Of a stretch of 16,610 nt of DNA, positions 1-7,879 are shown piece by piece. The translations under genes and the position numbers were made by a program. The DNA is from an uncultured Collinsella sp. (GTDB taxonomy: Bacteria; Actinomycetota; Coriobacteriia; Coriobacteriales; Coriobacteriaceae): the NCBI GenBank assembly GCA_900555765.1, contig USMA01000002.1, forward strand, positions 1 through 16,610. The letters run 5' to 3'. Position 1 is the first letter of the stretch. Each line of letters begins with the position of its first letter. The notes under the pieces were generated by a model. It did no database searches and was not told the DNA's origin. It worked only from the letters and a program-made list of their open reading frames with translations.

Positions 1-2570
1 GGCACAATGTGCTCGCAGTGCCGCCGAAGCCGTCGGTCGTCAAGCGCTTTTTTGCCCTGCTCGCGGATCCGATGATCCTTGTGCTGCTTGCGGCGGCACT
101 GGTCTCGGCCGTCACGAGCGCATATGCGCACGAGAGCTTTGCGGACGTCATCATCATTTTGCTCGTCGTCATCATCAACGCGGTGCTCGGCGTGTATCAG
201 GAGAACAAGGCCGAGAAAGCCATCGAGGCGCTGCAGGAGATGCCCGCTGCCACCTCGAAGGTGCTGCGCGACGGTAAGCTCGTGCACCTGCCGAGTGCCG
301 AGCTCGTGCCCGGCGACGTGATCGTGCTCGAGGCGGGTGACTCCGTCCCGGCCGACTGCCGCGTGCTCGAGAGCGCTACGATGAAGATCGAAGAGGCCGC
401 ACTCACCGGCGAGTCCGTGCCCGTAGAGAAGCACGCCAACGTGATCGAACTTGCCGCGGGCACCGATGACGTGCCGCTCGGCGACCGCAAGAACATGTGC
501 TACATGGGCTCCACCGTGGTGTACGGCCGCGGCCGCGCCGTCGTGGTCGGCACCGGCATGGACACCGAGATGGGCAAGATTGCCGGCGCCCTGGCCGAGG
601 CCAAGGAAGAGCTTACGCCGCTGCAGGTGAAGCTTGCCGAGCTCAGCCGCATCCTTACTATCATGGTGATCGTCATCTGCGTCGTGATCTTTGGCGTTGA
701 CATCCTCCGCCACGGCGTGGGCAACGTCTTTACCGACCCGACCGCGTTGCTCGATACCTTTATGGTCGCCGTTTCGCTCGCCGTCGCTGCCATTCCCGAG
801 GGCCTGGTCGCCGTCGTGACCATCGTGCTGTCGCTCGGCGTGACCAAGATGGCCAAGCGCCAGGCGATTATCCGCAAGCTCTCTGCCGTCGAGACCCTCG
901 GCTGCACGCAGACTATCTGCTCCGACAAGACCGGCACCCTTACCCAAAACAAGATGACCGTCGTCAAGCACGAGCTCGCCGCGCCTAAGGAGAAGTTCCT
1001 GGCCGGTATGGCCCTTTGCTCCGATGCCCAGTGGGACGAGGAGCTGGGCGAGGCCGTGGGCGAGCCGACCGAGTGCGCGCTCGTCAACGACGCCGGCAAG
1101 GCGGGCCTCACTGGCCTGACTGCCGAGCACCCGCGCGTGGGCGAGGCCCCGTTCGACTCGGGCCGCAAGATGATGTCCGTGGTCGTCGAGACTCTGGACG
1201 GCGAGTACGAGCAGTACACCAAGGGCGCGCCTGACGTGGTGATCGGCCTGTGCACCCATATCTACGAGGGCGATAAGGTCGTTCCCCTGACCGAGGAGCG
1301 TCGCGCTGAGCTCGTGGCCGCCAACAAGGCCATGGCCGACGAGGCCCTGCGCGTGCTGGCGCTGGCAAGCCGCACCTACACCGAGGTCCCGAGCGACTGC
1401 AGCCCCGCTGCGCTCGAGCATGACCTGGTCTTCTGCGGCCTGTCCGGCATGATCGACCCTGTCCGCCCCGCGGTCGCCGACGCCATCCGCGCGGCCCACG
1501 ACGCCGGTATCCGCACCGTCATGATCACGGGCGACCATATCGACACCGCCGTGGCCATTGCCAAGCAGCTGGGAATCGTCACCGATCGCAGCCATGCCAT
1601 CACCGGTGCCGACCTCGATCGCATGAGCGAAGAGGAGCTCGACGCGCACATCGAGGACTACGGCGTGTACGCCCGCGTCCAGCCCGAGCACAAGACCCGC
1701 ATCGTCGAGGCTTGGAAGTCGCGCGACCAGATCGTGGCCATGACGGGCGACGGCGTCAACGACGCCCCGTCCATCAAACGCGCCGACATCGGCGTGGGCA
1801 TGGGCATCACCGGTACCGATGTCACCAAGAACGTTGCCGACATGGTGCTTGCCGACGACAACTTCGCCACCATCATAGGTGCCTGCGAAGAGGGTCGCCG
1901 CATCTACGACAACATCCGCAAGGTCATCCAGTTCCTGCTTTCGGCCAACCTTGCCGAGGTGTTCTCGGTGTTTATCGCCACGCTCATCGGTTTTACCATC
2001 TTCCAGCCGGTGCAGCTGCTGTGGGTGAACCTGGTCACCGACTGCTTCCCCGCGCTCGCGCTGGGCATGGAGGATGCCGAGGGCGACATCATGAAGCGCA
2101 AGCCGCGCAACGCCAAGGACGGTGTCTTTGCCGGACATATGGGTCTGGACTGCGTGGTCCAGGGCCTGATCATTACCGTGCTGGTGCTGGCGAGCTTCTT
2201 TGTGGGCGTGTACTTTGACATGGGCTACATCCACATCGCCGATATGATCGCCGGCAATGCCGACGAGGAAGGCGTGATGATGGCGTTCATCACGCTCAAC
2301 ATGGTCGAGATTTTCCACTGCTTCAATATGCGCAGCCGTCGTGCGTCGCTGTTCACCATGAAGAAGCAGAACAAGTGGCTGTGGGCTTCCGCCGCGCTGG
2401 CACTGGTGCTGACGGTGATCGTGACCGTGCAGCCGACGCTTGCCGAGATGTTCTTTGGCCCTGTGACGCTTGAGCTCAAGGGCGTTCTTGCCGCGCTGGG
2501 CCTGGCCTTCCTAATCATCCCGCTGACGGAGATCTACAAGGCGATCATGCGCGCGGTCGAGAAGGAGTAG
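1..2570 (+). CDS. P-type Ca2+-transporting ATPase, SERCA-like (5' truncated by window edge)
   Basis: ATP-driven cation pump of the P2 class, in the cytoplasmic membrane, probably exporting Ca2+. Codons run in frame from base 3, so the GTG at 9 is internal and roughly 20-40 N-terminal residues lie outside the window. Counting that GTG as residue 1: actuator-loop TGES at 133-136; PEG of transmembrane helix M4 at 263-265; phosphorylation motif DKTGT with Asp306; KGAP nucleotide site near 405; TGDGVND hinge at 579-585. Every Ca2+ ligand of the two-site SERCA pump has a counterpart with the right spacing: E264 (M4), N647 and E650 (M5), N674, T677 and D678 (M6), and E767 in M8. This argues for Ca2+ rather than Na+/K+ or Mg2+, although substrate cannot be proven by sequence. 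It appears to be the last gene of its transcript, since a terminator follows before rsgA. Confidence 0.93.
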   Translation, partial: HNVLAVPPKPSVVKRFFALLADPMILVLLAAALVSAVTSAYAHESFADVIIILLVVIINAVLGVYQENKAEKAIEALQEMPAATSKVLRDGKLVHLPSAELVPGDVIVLEAGDSVPADCRVLESATMKIEEAALTGESVPVEKHANVIELAAGTDDVPLGDRKNMCYMGSTVVYGRGRAVVVGTGMDTEMGKIAGALAEAKEELTPLQVKLAELSRILTIMVIVICVVIFGVDILRHGVGNVFTDPTALLDTFMVAVSLAVAAIPEGLVAVVTIVLSLGVTKMAKRQAIIRKLSAVETLGCTQTICSDKTGTLTQNKMTVVKHELAAPKEKFLAGMALCSDAQWDEELGEAVGEPTECALVNDAGKAGLTGLTAEHPRVGEAPFDSGRKMMSVVVETLDGEYEQYTKGAPDVVIGLCTHIYEGDKVVPLTEERRAELVAANKAMADEALRVLALASRTYTEVPSDCSPAALEHDLVFCGLSGMIDPVRPAVADAIRAAHDAGIRTVMITGDHIDTAVAIAKQLGIVTDRSHAITGADLDRMSEEELDAHIEDYGVYARVQPEHKTRIVEAWKSRDQIVAMTGDGVNDAPSIKRADIGVGMGITGTDVTKNVADMVLADDNFATIIGACEEGRRIYDNIRKVIQFLLSANLAEVFSVFIATLIGFTIFQPVQLLWVNLVTDCFPALALGMEDAEGDIMKRKPRNAKDGVFAGHMGLDCVVQGLIITVLVLASFFVGVYFDMGYIHIADMIAGNADEEGVMMAFITLNMVEIFHCFNMRSRRASLFTMKKQNKWLWASAALALVLTVIVTVQPTLAEMFFGPVTLELKGVLAALGLAFLIIPLTEIYKAIMRAVEKE

Positions 2571-2593
2571 GTCGAAAGGCCATCCTTCCCACC

Positions 2594-2684
2594 GGCCCGA
2601 CCGCCTGCGGGGTTTCTTCTTCGCTGGTCCTCGCGCTTCGCGCTGCGGGATCGCTCAGAAGAAACCCCTTCCGGCGGGCGGGCC
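2594..2684. repeat. Long imperfect inverted repeat, possible REP-like element
   Basis: Bases 2609-2620 (GGGGTTTCTTCT) are a perfect 12-base inverted match to 2657-2668. Outside them, 2594-2605 and 2673-2684 pair with one mismatch. The loop holds a further small palindrome, GCGC-TTC-GCGC, around 2633-2643. The whole 91 bases could fold into one long hairpin in DNA or RNA. No T-run follows on the + strand, so it does not look like a standard terminator, and a proper one lies 44 bases downstream. It may be a dispersed intergenic repeat or an RNA-stabilising 3' end of the ATPase transcript; copy number in the genome cannot be judged here. Confidence 0.6.
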
Positions 2685-2727
2685 TTCGGATGACCTCTCG
2701 GGACCGTAAGCTGAGGAGAAGTTTGTG

Positions 2728-2760
2728 AGCTGGTCGGGCTTTGCCCGGCCAGCTCTTTTT
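2728..2760 (+). terminator. Rho-independent terminator after the ATPase gene
   Basis: A 12-base stem (2728-2739 with 2743-2754, one G-T wobble) closes a 3-base TTT loop and is followed by CTTTTT. It ends the ATPase transcript. It lies upstream of the true rsgA start and inside the longer open frame that begins at 2725, which is evidence against that upstream start. Confidence 0.85.
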
Positions 2761-2797
2761 GATTTAAAATACCTGCTCAGTTGTGATTTATGGTGCT

Positions 2798-2803
2798 GGG
2801 AGG
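2798..2803 (+). promoter_or_regulatory. Ribosome binding site fixing the rsgA start
   Basis: GGGAGG lies five bases before GTG 2809. The alternative GTG at 2725 has a site too (GAGGAG near 2713), but a protein begun there would be translated through the terminator hairpin at 2728-2760, so 2809 is the better start. Confidence 0.75.
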
Positions 2804-2808
2804 CGCTT

Positions 2809-3993
2809 GTGGGCAAGGCTAAGGCTAAAGCGAAGAAAAAGACGACGGGGGCGCGGGCTAAGCGCGATCGTCGTCGGAAGCTTGCGACCGAGGCCCCCGC
2901 GTCTGCCGAGGAGCTGCTGGCAAGCGTGCCGGGACTTGACGCGCTGCAGGACGTTCCGGCGTTTGATGACCTGACGGTTGATGAAGCCCAGCAGACTGCC
3001 TTTGATGATTTCTGCGCACATGCCGAGGAGCCCGAGCAGATGCGGCTGGGTGCCGTAGTGCGCTTGGATCGCGGGTTTCCGCTGGTGGCGACTGCCGACG
3101 ATACCTTCCGCGCCGAGCATGCTGTGGGGTTTGCCAAGGCGCGCGGCGAGGACGAGGTCCTGCTGCCTGCCGTGGGCGACCGTGTGGCGGTGCGCTGCGC
3201 TCCCGGGCACGATATGGGCGTGATTGAGTGCGTGCTGCCGCGCCGTACGAGCTTTGAGCGTTGGCGCGGCCGTGCCCGTGGAGAGCGCCAGGTGCTCTGC
3301 TCCAACGTGGATAGCGTGCTAATCGTGCAGGCGCTCGGTGCCGGTGAGGTGCTGCTCGACCGCGTGGCGCGCTCGCTGGTGTTGGCGCTCGACTGCGATG
3401 CCGAGCCGGTGGTGGTGCTCACCAAAGCTGACCGCTGCGATGCCGAGGAGCTCGAGCGCGATCTGGACCGCGTGCGCCGCCTGGTGGGTCCGGACGTGCG
3501 CGTGATCGTGACGTCCTCTGCCGAGGGCCGCGGCCTGGACGAGGTCCGTGCCTGCGTGCCTGCCGGGAGCTGCGCCATGATTCTGGGCGAGTCGGGTGCC
3601 GGCAAGTCGACGCTGCTCAATGCACTGCTGGGCCACGATACGTTGGCGACCGGCGGTGTGCGCGAACGCGACGACCAGGGCCGTCACACTACCGTCGCGC
3701 GCGTGATGGTGGCACTGCCGGGCGACGCCGGTGTGATCGCCGATGCCCCGGGCCTGCGCAGCCTACCGCTCGTGGGTCACGAGCGGGGTCTGGCGCGCGC
3801 CTTCCCCGAGATTGTCGAGGCATCGCGCGCGGGCCGGGTTGGCGATGGCATGCATACCCATGAGCCGGGTGGCGCCGTTCGCGAGGCCGAGGACGCCGGG
3901 CAGATCGACAGTCTGCGTCTGGAAACGTTCCAAAACTTGGCGTCATCCATGCGCGTGAGCGCTCAAATGCTCGATCCCGATGTCCATCTGTAA
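2809..3993 (+). CDS. rsgA: Ribosome small-subunit-dependent GTPase RsgA, zinc-less variant
   Basis: Circularly permuted GTPase of the RsgA/YjeQ family, which acts in late 30S ribosomal subunit assembly. The protein is 394 residues. A Lys/Arg-rich N-terminal tail (about 1-30) precedes an OB-fold region (about 75-140). The GTPase motifs come in permuted order: G4 TKAD 205-208, a G5-like SSA near 238, G1 P-loop GESGAGKS 260-267, a switch segment with GRHTT, and G3 DAPG 312-315. The C-terminal domain keeps the family text FPEI and HTHEPG, but the three zinc Cys positions are Gly (G342, G347, G355) and only His349 of the ligand set remains. The gene is monocistronic, framed by terminators at 2728-2760 and 4011-4045. 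The family call is firm. Whether it is the sole RsgA of the cell or a zinc-free paralogue is unknown. Confidence 0.92.
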   Translation: MGKAKAKAKKKTTGARAKRDRRRKLATEAPASAEELLASVPGLDALQDVPAFDDLTVDEAQQTAFDDFCAHAEEPEQMRLGAVVRLDRGFPLVATADDTFRAEHAVGFAKARGEDEVLLPAVGDRVAVRCAPGHDMGVIECVLPRRTSFERWRGRARGERQVLCSNVDSVLIVQALGAGEVLLDRVARSLVLALDCDAEPVVVLTKADRCDAEELERDLDRVRRLVGPDVRVIVTSSAEGRGLDEVRACVPAGSCAMILGESGAGKSTLLNALLGHDTLATGGVRERDDQGRHTTVARVMVALPGDAGVIADAPGLRSLPLVGHERGLARAFPEIVEASRAGRVGDGMHTHEPGGAVREAEDAGQIDSLRLETFQNLASSMRVSAQMLDPDVHL

Positions 3994-4010
3994 TTGATTT
4001 TTCCTATGAC

Positions 4011-4045
4011 AGCCGTCTCCCAACTGTTCGGGAGACGGCTTTTTT
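4011..4045 (+). terminator. Rho-independent terminator after rsgA
   Basis: A perfect 11-base GC-rich stem (4011-4021 with 4030-4040) encloses an 8-base loop and runs directly into TTTTT. It begins 17 bases after the rsgA stop codon and separates rsgA from the Tad locus. Confidence 0.92.
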
Positions 4046-4083
4046 GCTGCGGAAAAGCCTCGAAACATGCAGTTTGCTGACGT

Positions 4084-4135
4084 GCTGACCAAAACCTTGC
4101 CACGAGCTTGACGGTCTGGTCAGCTTTTGGTCAGC
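4084..4135. promoter_or_regulatory. GGTCAGC repeat cluster upstream of the tad operon (candidate operator)
   Basis: The motif occurs three times in 52 bases: as GCTGACC at 4084-4090 and as GGTCAGC at 4118-4124 and 4129-4135. The outer copies form a perfect 11-base inverted repeat (4084-4094 with 4125-4135, TTTTGGTCAGC). This lies just upstream of a -35-like TTGACA at 4143 and about 110 bases before the first tad gene. The layout suits a regulator binding site, but no regulator is identified. Confidence 0.4.
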
Positions 4136-4142
4136 GATTGGT

Positions 4143-4148
4143 TTGACA
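4143..4148 (+). promoter_or_regulatory. Possible -35 element of the tad operon promoter
   Basis: TTGACA matches the sigma-70-type -35 consensus exactly. The hexamer 17 bases downstream (GATTGC, 4166-4171) is a poor -10, so this is either an activator-dependent promoter or chance. It is the best candidate between the rsgA terminator and cpaB. Confidence 0.3.
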
Positions 4149-4245
4149 TCGAAAACCAAGATCGCGATTGCGCCGCTTTGCACTCTGACCGCCCAGACAA
4201 TGGTGGTACGGGCATTCGCCCGGCACTGCCATGAGAGGAGCGGCC

Positions 4246-4905
4246 GTGAACAAGAGCAAGCGCATCGCCATCAGTCTGGTCGCGGGCGTGCTCGCTGCTC
4301 TGCTCTGCATGGTTTACGGCTCGTCGATCCGCTCGCAAGCCGAACAGGTCCAGGCTGAGACCTTGGCCAAGTACGGTGGCGATCGCGTCGAGGTATGCGT
4401 CGCGGCGCGCGATATCGATGTGGGCGAGACCCTCGATGAGACCAATGTCATAACCCAGGAATGGCTGACAAGTCTGCTGCCTCGTGACGCGGCGACCGAG
4501 CTGCGCCAGGCGCGCGGCGACGTGACGACTTCGCGTATTCCCAAAAACGCCGTGATCTGCAATGTCTACACCAAGGCCGAGAGCCACAAGCTCGAGGTGC
4601 CTAAGGGCAAGGTCGCCGTTTCGGTGGCGGTCGATGCCGAGCGCTCGGTCGGCGGTGCTACGGGCGTGGGCAGCTACGTGGATGTGTATGTGCAAAAAGA
4701 CGGCGTAACCGATCGGCTGTGCGGCGCGTACGTGATCGATACCAGTGAGGATTCCGGTGCCACGCGCGAGGGCAAGATCGAATGGGTGACGCTGGCGGCT
4801 GACCCCGAAGACGTCAAGGAACTGCTGGGAGCTTCGGGCAAGGGAACGGTCAGCTTGACGATTCCCGCCACGGCGCGCGGCAAAAAGAGCGGAGGCGACG
4901 AGTGA
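4246..4905 (+). CDS. cpaB: CpaB/RcpC-like Tad pilus assembly protein with SAF domain
   Basis: Membrane-anchored Tad pilus component of 219 residues. A basic start and one hydrophobic segment (about 7-25) place the rest outside the membrane. A SAF domain follows (about 48-110, with the typical ARDIDVGETLDETNV), then an RcpC/CpaB-type region (about 118-215) containing VGSYVDVYV. In diderms this family supports the outer-membrane secretin; no secretin is seen here, so in this probably monoderm host it may instead work in or across the cell wall. The start is GTG 4246 because GAGAGGAG at 4233-4240 sits five bases upstream; ATG 4231 would overlap that site. It is the first gene of the tad operon and its stop overlaps the next start. 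Confidence 0.82.
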   Translation: MNKSKRIAISLVAGVLAALLCMVYGSSIRSQAEQVQAETLAKYGGDRVEVCVAARDIDVGETLDETNVITQEWLTSLLPRDAATELRQARGDVTTSRIPKNAVICNVYTKAESHKLEVPKGKVAVSVAVDAERSVGGATGVGSYVDVYVQKDGVTDRLCGAYVIDTSEDSGATREGKIEWVTLAADPEDVKELLGASGKGTVSLTIPATARGKKSGGDE

Positions 4906-6554
4906 TGATGTCGAGCTGGCTTGCTTGCTGCGCGTGCGGCGATTACGGGCTGTTGCAGCGGGAAGTCGAGGGTCGTGATGCGGGTGCACAGGTGCTTCGC
5001 GTGGGTGACCTGGACGGGCTGATTTCCATGGCGCGGGCGTTTCCGTCGCGCCGCGGGGCTGCCATCATCGCGGCGTCTCTATTTGATACCGAAGATGTGC
5101 GCAAGACTGTTGCGCGCCTGACGGCCGAAGGCCGCGTGAGTCGCGTGGTCGTGTTGATAGAAGCACTCGATCCGTCGGATATCGAGGGGCTGTTTCGCGC
5201 AGGGGCGACCGAGGTCATCGCTGCGCACAGTATATGCGGCAACGGGCGCGCGGGCGAGGGAGCGGTTGATTCCGATCGGCGCATGACGATTGAGCCCGAT
5301 GCTTTTGTTGATAGGGAACCCGGGGCGCCTCGCGCTACAAGAGGCCCGCGTGTTGATGATTATGGAAAAGCGGAAGCCGAGCATGGTCGGCGCCCCCGGA
5401 ACCCCCTTGTATGCGATGACGCTGGAGGGCCGGCGCAGCATGCTGGCGACTCCCCGGCTGTAGATATGGGATACGTGCACGGCGTGAATCTGGCGGATGA
5501 ACTCGACGAAGTTGAGGGCTTTGCCGGGTGCGGCGAGTTGCCGCTGATGCAGCATGAGCAGATTGCGCAGAACGAGCCTGCCTCGCAGACCGAACAAGCT
5601 GCCATGCCGGCTTGGACGCAGCGTGTGGTTGCGGCGGGGGAGACGGGGACGCTGCCACCGACGCCCGCCCCGCCGCCTCCGATGCCGCCGGCAGACGCTG
5701 CCGCTCCGCAGCATCGAGCTCCGGTCATCTGCGTCATTTCGGGTTCGGGCGGTTGCGGCAAGTCGACGATCGTTGCCACCATGGCACACACATCGTCGCT
5801 GTTGGGTTTGCGTGCCGCCGTGCTCGACCTGGACCTGATGTTTGGCAACCTTTACGACTTGTTGGGCGTCGATGCTCCGCGCGATATGGCGGCACTTATC
5901 GAGCCGTCGGCGGCGGACGCGCTTACCGAGCCGGATATCGTAGCCGTATCGATGCGCGTGGCGCCGGGCGTTACGCTCTGGGGTCCCGTCGCGGCTCCCG
6001 AGCAAGCCGAGCTCATGGCACGTCCGGTGGAGCTATTGCTTGATGTCCTGCGTCGCGAATCCGACGTGGTCTTTATCGATACCTCGGTCTTTTGGGGCGA
6101 CGCCGTGGCGGCTGCGGTGGCGGCGAGCGACCGTTGCCTGGTCGTTGGCGATGCGGCGGTGTCGTCCGCGCCATCGGCGTCGCGCGTCATTGAACTGGCA
6201 AGTCGAGTAGGTGTGCCGAGCACGCGCATGAGCGCCGTGTTCAACCGGTTCGGTGCGCGCGGGGCAGACGAGGACGTCGCCATGCGCTTTGAGATTGCCT
6301 GTGCGTTGAGCTCCAAGATTCGTATCGCCGATGGCGGGCAGGATCTCGCCGCGCTCATGGCGTTTGGGCGCGCTGACGAGGCAGTGGGGCAGAACAGCGC
6401 TTTTGCGACCAGCGTGCGCGAGGCCACGCGCGAGATGCTCGTGGAACTGGGGTGCGCCGTCGGCCCTTGGAGCGATATGGTCGCCGACCGTGCAACACGC
6501 ACCGAACGCCCGCGTATCCGCCTTCCCTGGTCGCGCGAGGGTGATCAGCGATGA
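4902..6554 (+). CDS. tadZ: TadZ/CpaE-like pilus-positioning ATPase
   Basis: ParA/MinD-superfamily protein of 550 residues, expected to localise the Tad machine. The first ~110 residues resemble a response-regulator receiver fold (the segment ending GATEVI) and no phospho-acceptor Asp is obvious, as in CpaE proteins. A long linker follows, ending in a proline-rich stretch (about 250-268). The ATPase domain then starts with the Walker A box GSGGCGKST at 281-289: the second Lys is K287, but the MinD-family signature Lys is Ser282. LDLDLMFGN and VVFIDT give the A' and B motifs. The GTG start overlaps the cpaB stop (GTGA), with GGAGG at 4891; ATG 4905 and ATG 4908 are possible alternatives. The last four bases overlap tadA. 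Confidence 0.85.
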   Translation: MMMSSWLACCACGDYGLLQREVEGRDAGAQVLRVGDLDGLISMARAFPSRRGAAIIAASLFDTEDVRKTVARLTAEGRVSRVVVLIEALDPSDIEGLFRAGATEVIAAHSICGNGRAGEGAVDSDRRMTIEPDAFVDREPGAPRATRGPRVDDYGKAEAEHGRRPRNPLVCDDAGGPAQHAGDSPAVDMGYVHGVNLADELDEVEGFAGCGELPLMQHEQIAQNEPASQTEQAAMPAWTQRVVAAGETGTLPPTPAPPPPMPPADAAAPQHRAPVICVISGSGGCGKSTIVATMAHTSSLLGLRAAVLDLDLMFGNLYDLLGVDAPRDMAALIEPSAADALTEPDIVAVSMRVAPGVTLWGPVAAPEQAELMARPVELLLDVLRRESDVVFIDTSVFWGDAVAAAVAASDRCLVVGDAAVSSAPSASRVIELASRVGVPSTRMSAVFNRFGARGADEDVAMRFEIACALSSKIRIADGGQDLAALMAFGRADEAVGQNSAFATSVREATREMLVELGCAVGPWSDMVADRATRTERPRIRLPWSREGDQR

Positions 6555-7879
6555 GCCTGCAAACGAGGATTAAGGCTGCCGGCGCTGCAGCGGCGGCAGC
6601 GCCTGTAGATGCGGGGCGTCGCCGCGCGGTGAAACGACGCACCAAGCGCGCCGTGATGGACCGCATGGGTTACGACGAAGTGGCGCGTATCAGCGCCTAT
6701 GTCGACCCGGCACTTGCCCGCTCGGAATTGCGTCCCGCGGTGGAGGCGGCGCTCAATGTTGAGGAACCGACCGATCTCGCGACGCCCGAGCGCGAGACCA
6801 TCATCGACGAGATTTTGGATGACGTGGTGGGCTTGGGGCCGTTGCAGCCGCTCATCGAGGACGACACCGTTACCGAGATCATGATCAACGGCTGCCGCTC
6901 GGCTTTCTTTGAACGCGGCGGCGTCTTGTACCCCATCGAGCATGCGTTTGAGGATGATGAGCAGATCCGTGTGCTTATCGACCGCATCATCTCGCCACTT
7001 GGCCGCCGTATCGACGAGCGCAGCCCCATCGTCAACGCCCGCCTCAAAACGGGCTATCGCGTCAACGCGGTGATTCCGCCTGTGGCGATTGACGGGCCGA
7101 TTCTCACCATCCGGAAGTTCTCGGACCGCATCTGCTCGCTGGACGAGCTTGTGGGGCTGGGGTCGCTGCCGCTTTGGTATGCGCAGCTGCTGTCGTGCGC
7201 GGTGGCGCTGCGACAGGACCTGGCGGTTGCGGGAGGCACGGGATCTGGCAAGACCACCCTGCTCAACGCGTTGTCATGCGAGATTTCCACTGGCGAGCGC
7301 ATCGTGACGATCGAGGACTCTGCCGAGCTCAAGTTTGCGCATCATCCGCACGTGGTGCGCCTGGAGGCGCGCGAGGCTTCAATTGAGGGCGAGGGCGCGG
7401 TGACGATCCGCGACCTGGTGACCAATGCCCTGCGCATGCGCCCCGACCGCATCGTGGTGGGCGAGGTGCGCGGTGCCGAGTGCTGCGACATGTTGCAGGC
7501 CATGAACACGGGCCACGACGGGTCGCTCACCACACTTCATGCGGGTTCAGAACAGGAGACCGTGGTGCGTCTGACGTTGCTTGCACGTTATGGCATCGAT
7601 CTGCCGAGCGAGCTCATCGAGGAGCAGATTGCCATGGCGCTCGACGGCATCGTGATGTCCGAGCGCCACGCCGATGGCAGGCGCTTCGTCTCCTCGTATT
7701 CGGGGGTGCGTCGCGCCGCGTCGGGCGGCGTAGAGCTCGAGCGCTATGTGACTTTCGATGCCGCCGAGCGCACCTGGACGCTTGACCGCGAGCCGCCGTT
7801 TATCGCAGAAGGCCTGCGGTCGGGGACGCTCACACAAGAGGAGGTGGACGAATGGAGGTCGCTGTGCCCCTCGTCGTAG
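6551..7879 (+). CDS. tadA: TadA/CpaF secretion ATPase of the Tad pilus
   Basis: Hexameric AAA+ type ATPase that drives pilin polymerisation from the cytoplasmic side. At 442 residues it has the usual length. A basic, Ala-rich N-terminus leads to the N-terminal domain (about 90-210, containing VTEIMING and [13 protein letters not shown]). The motor core has Walker [10 protein letters not shown] (228-236), the Asp box [10 protein letters not shown], Walker B IVVGEVRG (301-308, catalytic Glu305) and the His box [11 protein letters not shown] (321-331). All catalytic residues are intact. ATGA overlap joins it to tadZ, and the downstream tadB starts within its last 28 bases, so translation is probably coupled. 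Confidence 0.96.
   Translation: MSLQTRIKAAGAAAAAAPVDAGRRRAVKRRTKRAVMDRMGYDEVARISAYVDPALARSELRPAVEAALNVEEPTDLATPERETIIDEILDDVVGLGPLQPLIEDDTVTEIMINGCRSAFFERGGVLYPIEHAFEDDEQIRVLIDRIISPLGRRIDERSPIVNARLKTGYRVNAVIPPVAIDGPILTIRKFSDRICSLDELVGLGSLPLWYAQLLSCAVALRQDLAVAGGTGSGKTTLLNALSCEISTGERIVTIEDSAELKFAHHPHVVRLEAREASIEGEGAVTIRDLVTNALRMRPDRIVVGEVRGAECCDMLQAMNTGHDGSLTTLHAGSEQETVVRLTLLARYGIDLPSELIEEQIAMALDGIVMSERHADGRRFVSSYSGVRRAASGGVELERYVTFDAAERTWTLDREPPFIAEGLRSGTLTQEEVDEWRSLCPSS

Noticed and set aside
2725..2808. N-terminal extension of RsgA from GTG 2725
   Set aside because: The segment contains the rho-independent terminator of the upstream gene, and GTG 2809 has a well-spaced GGGAGG site.
2655..3620. 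Long minus-strand frame of 321 codons opposite rsgA
   Set aside because: Ser/Arg/Thr-rich translation typical of GC-rich antisense frames, no ribosome site or known motif, and it crosses the terminator.
4120..4989. Minus-strand frame of 289 codons opposite cpaB
   Set aside because: Shadow of codon bias in the real gene; no recognisable domain and it covers the regulatory region and the start of tadZ.
5079..6005. Minus-strand frame of 308 codons opposite tadZ
   Set aside because: Arg/His-rich shadow translation without motifs; the + strand gene is well supported.
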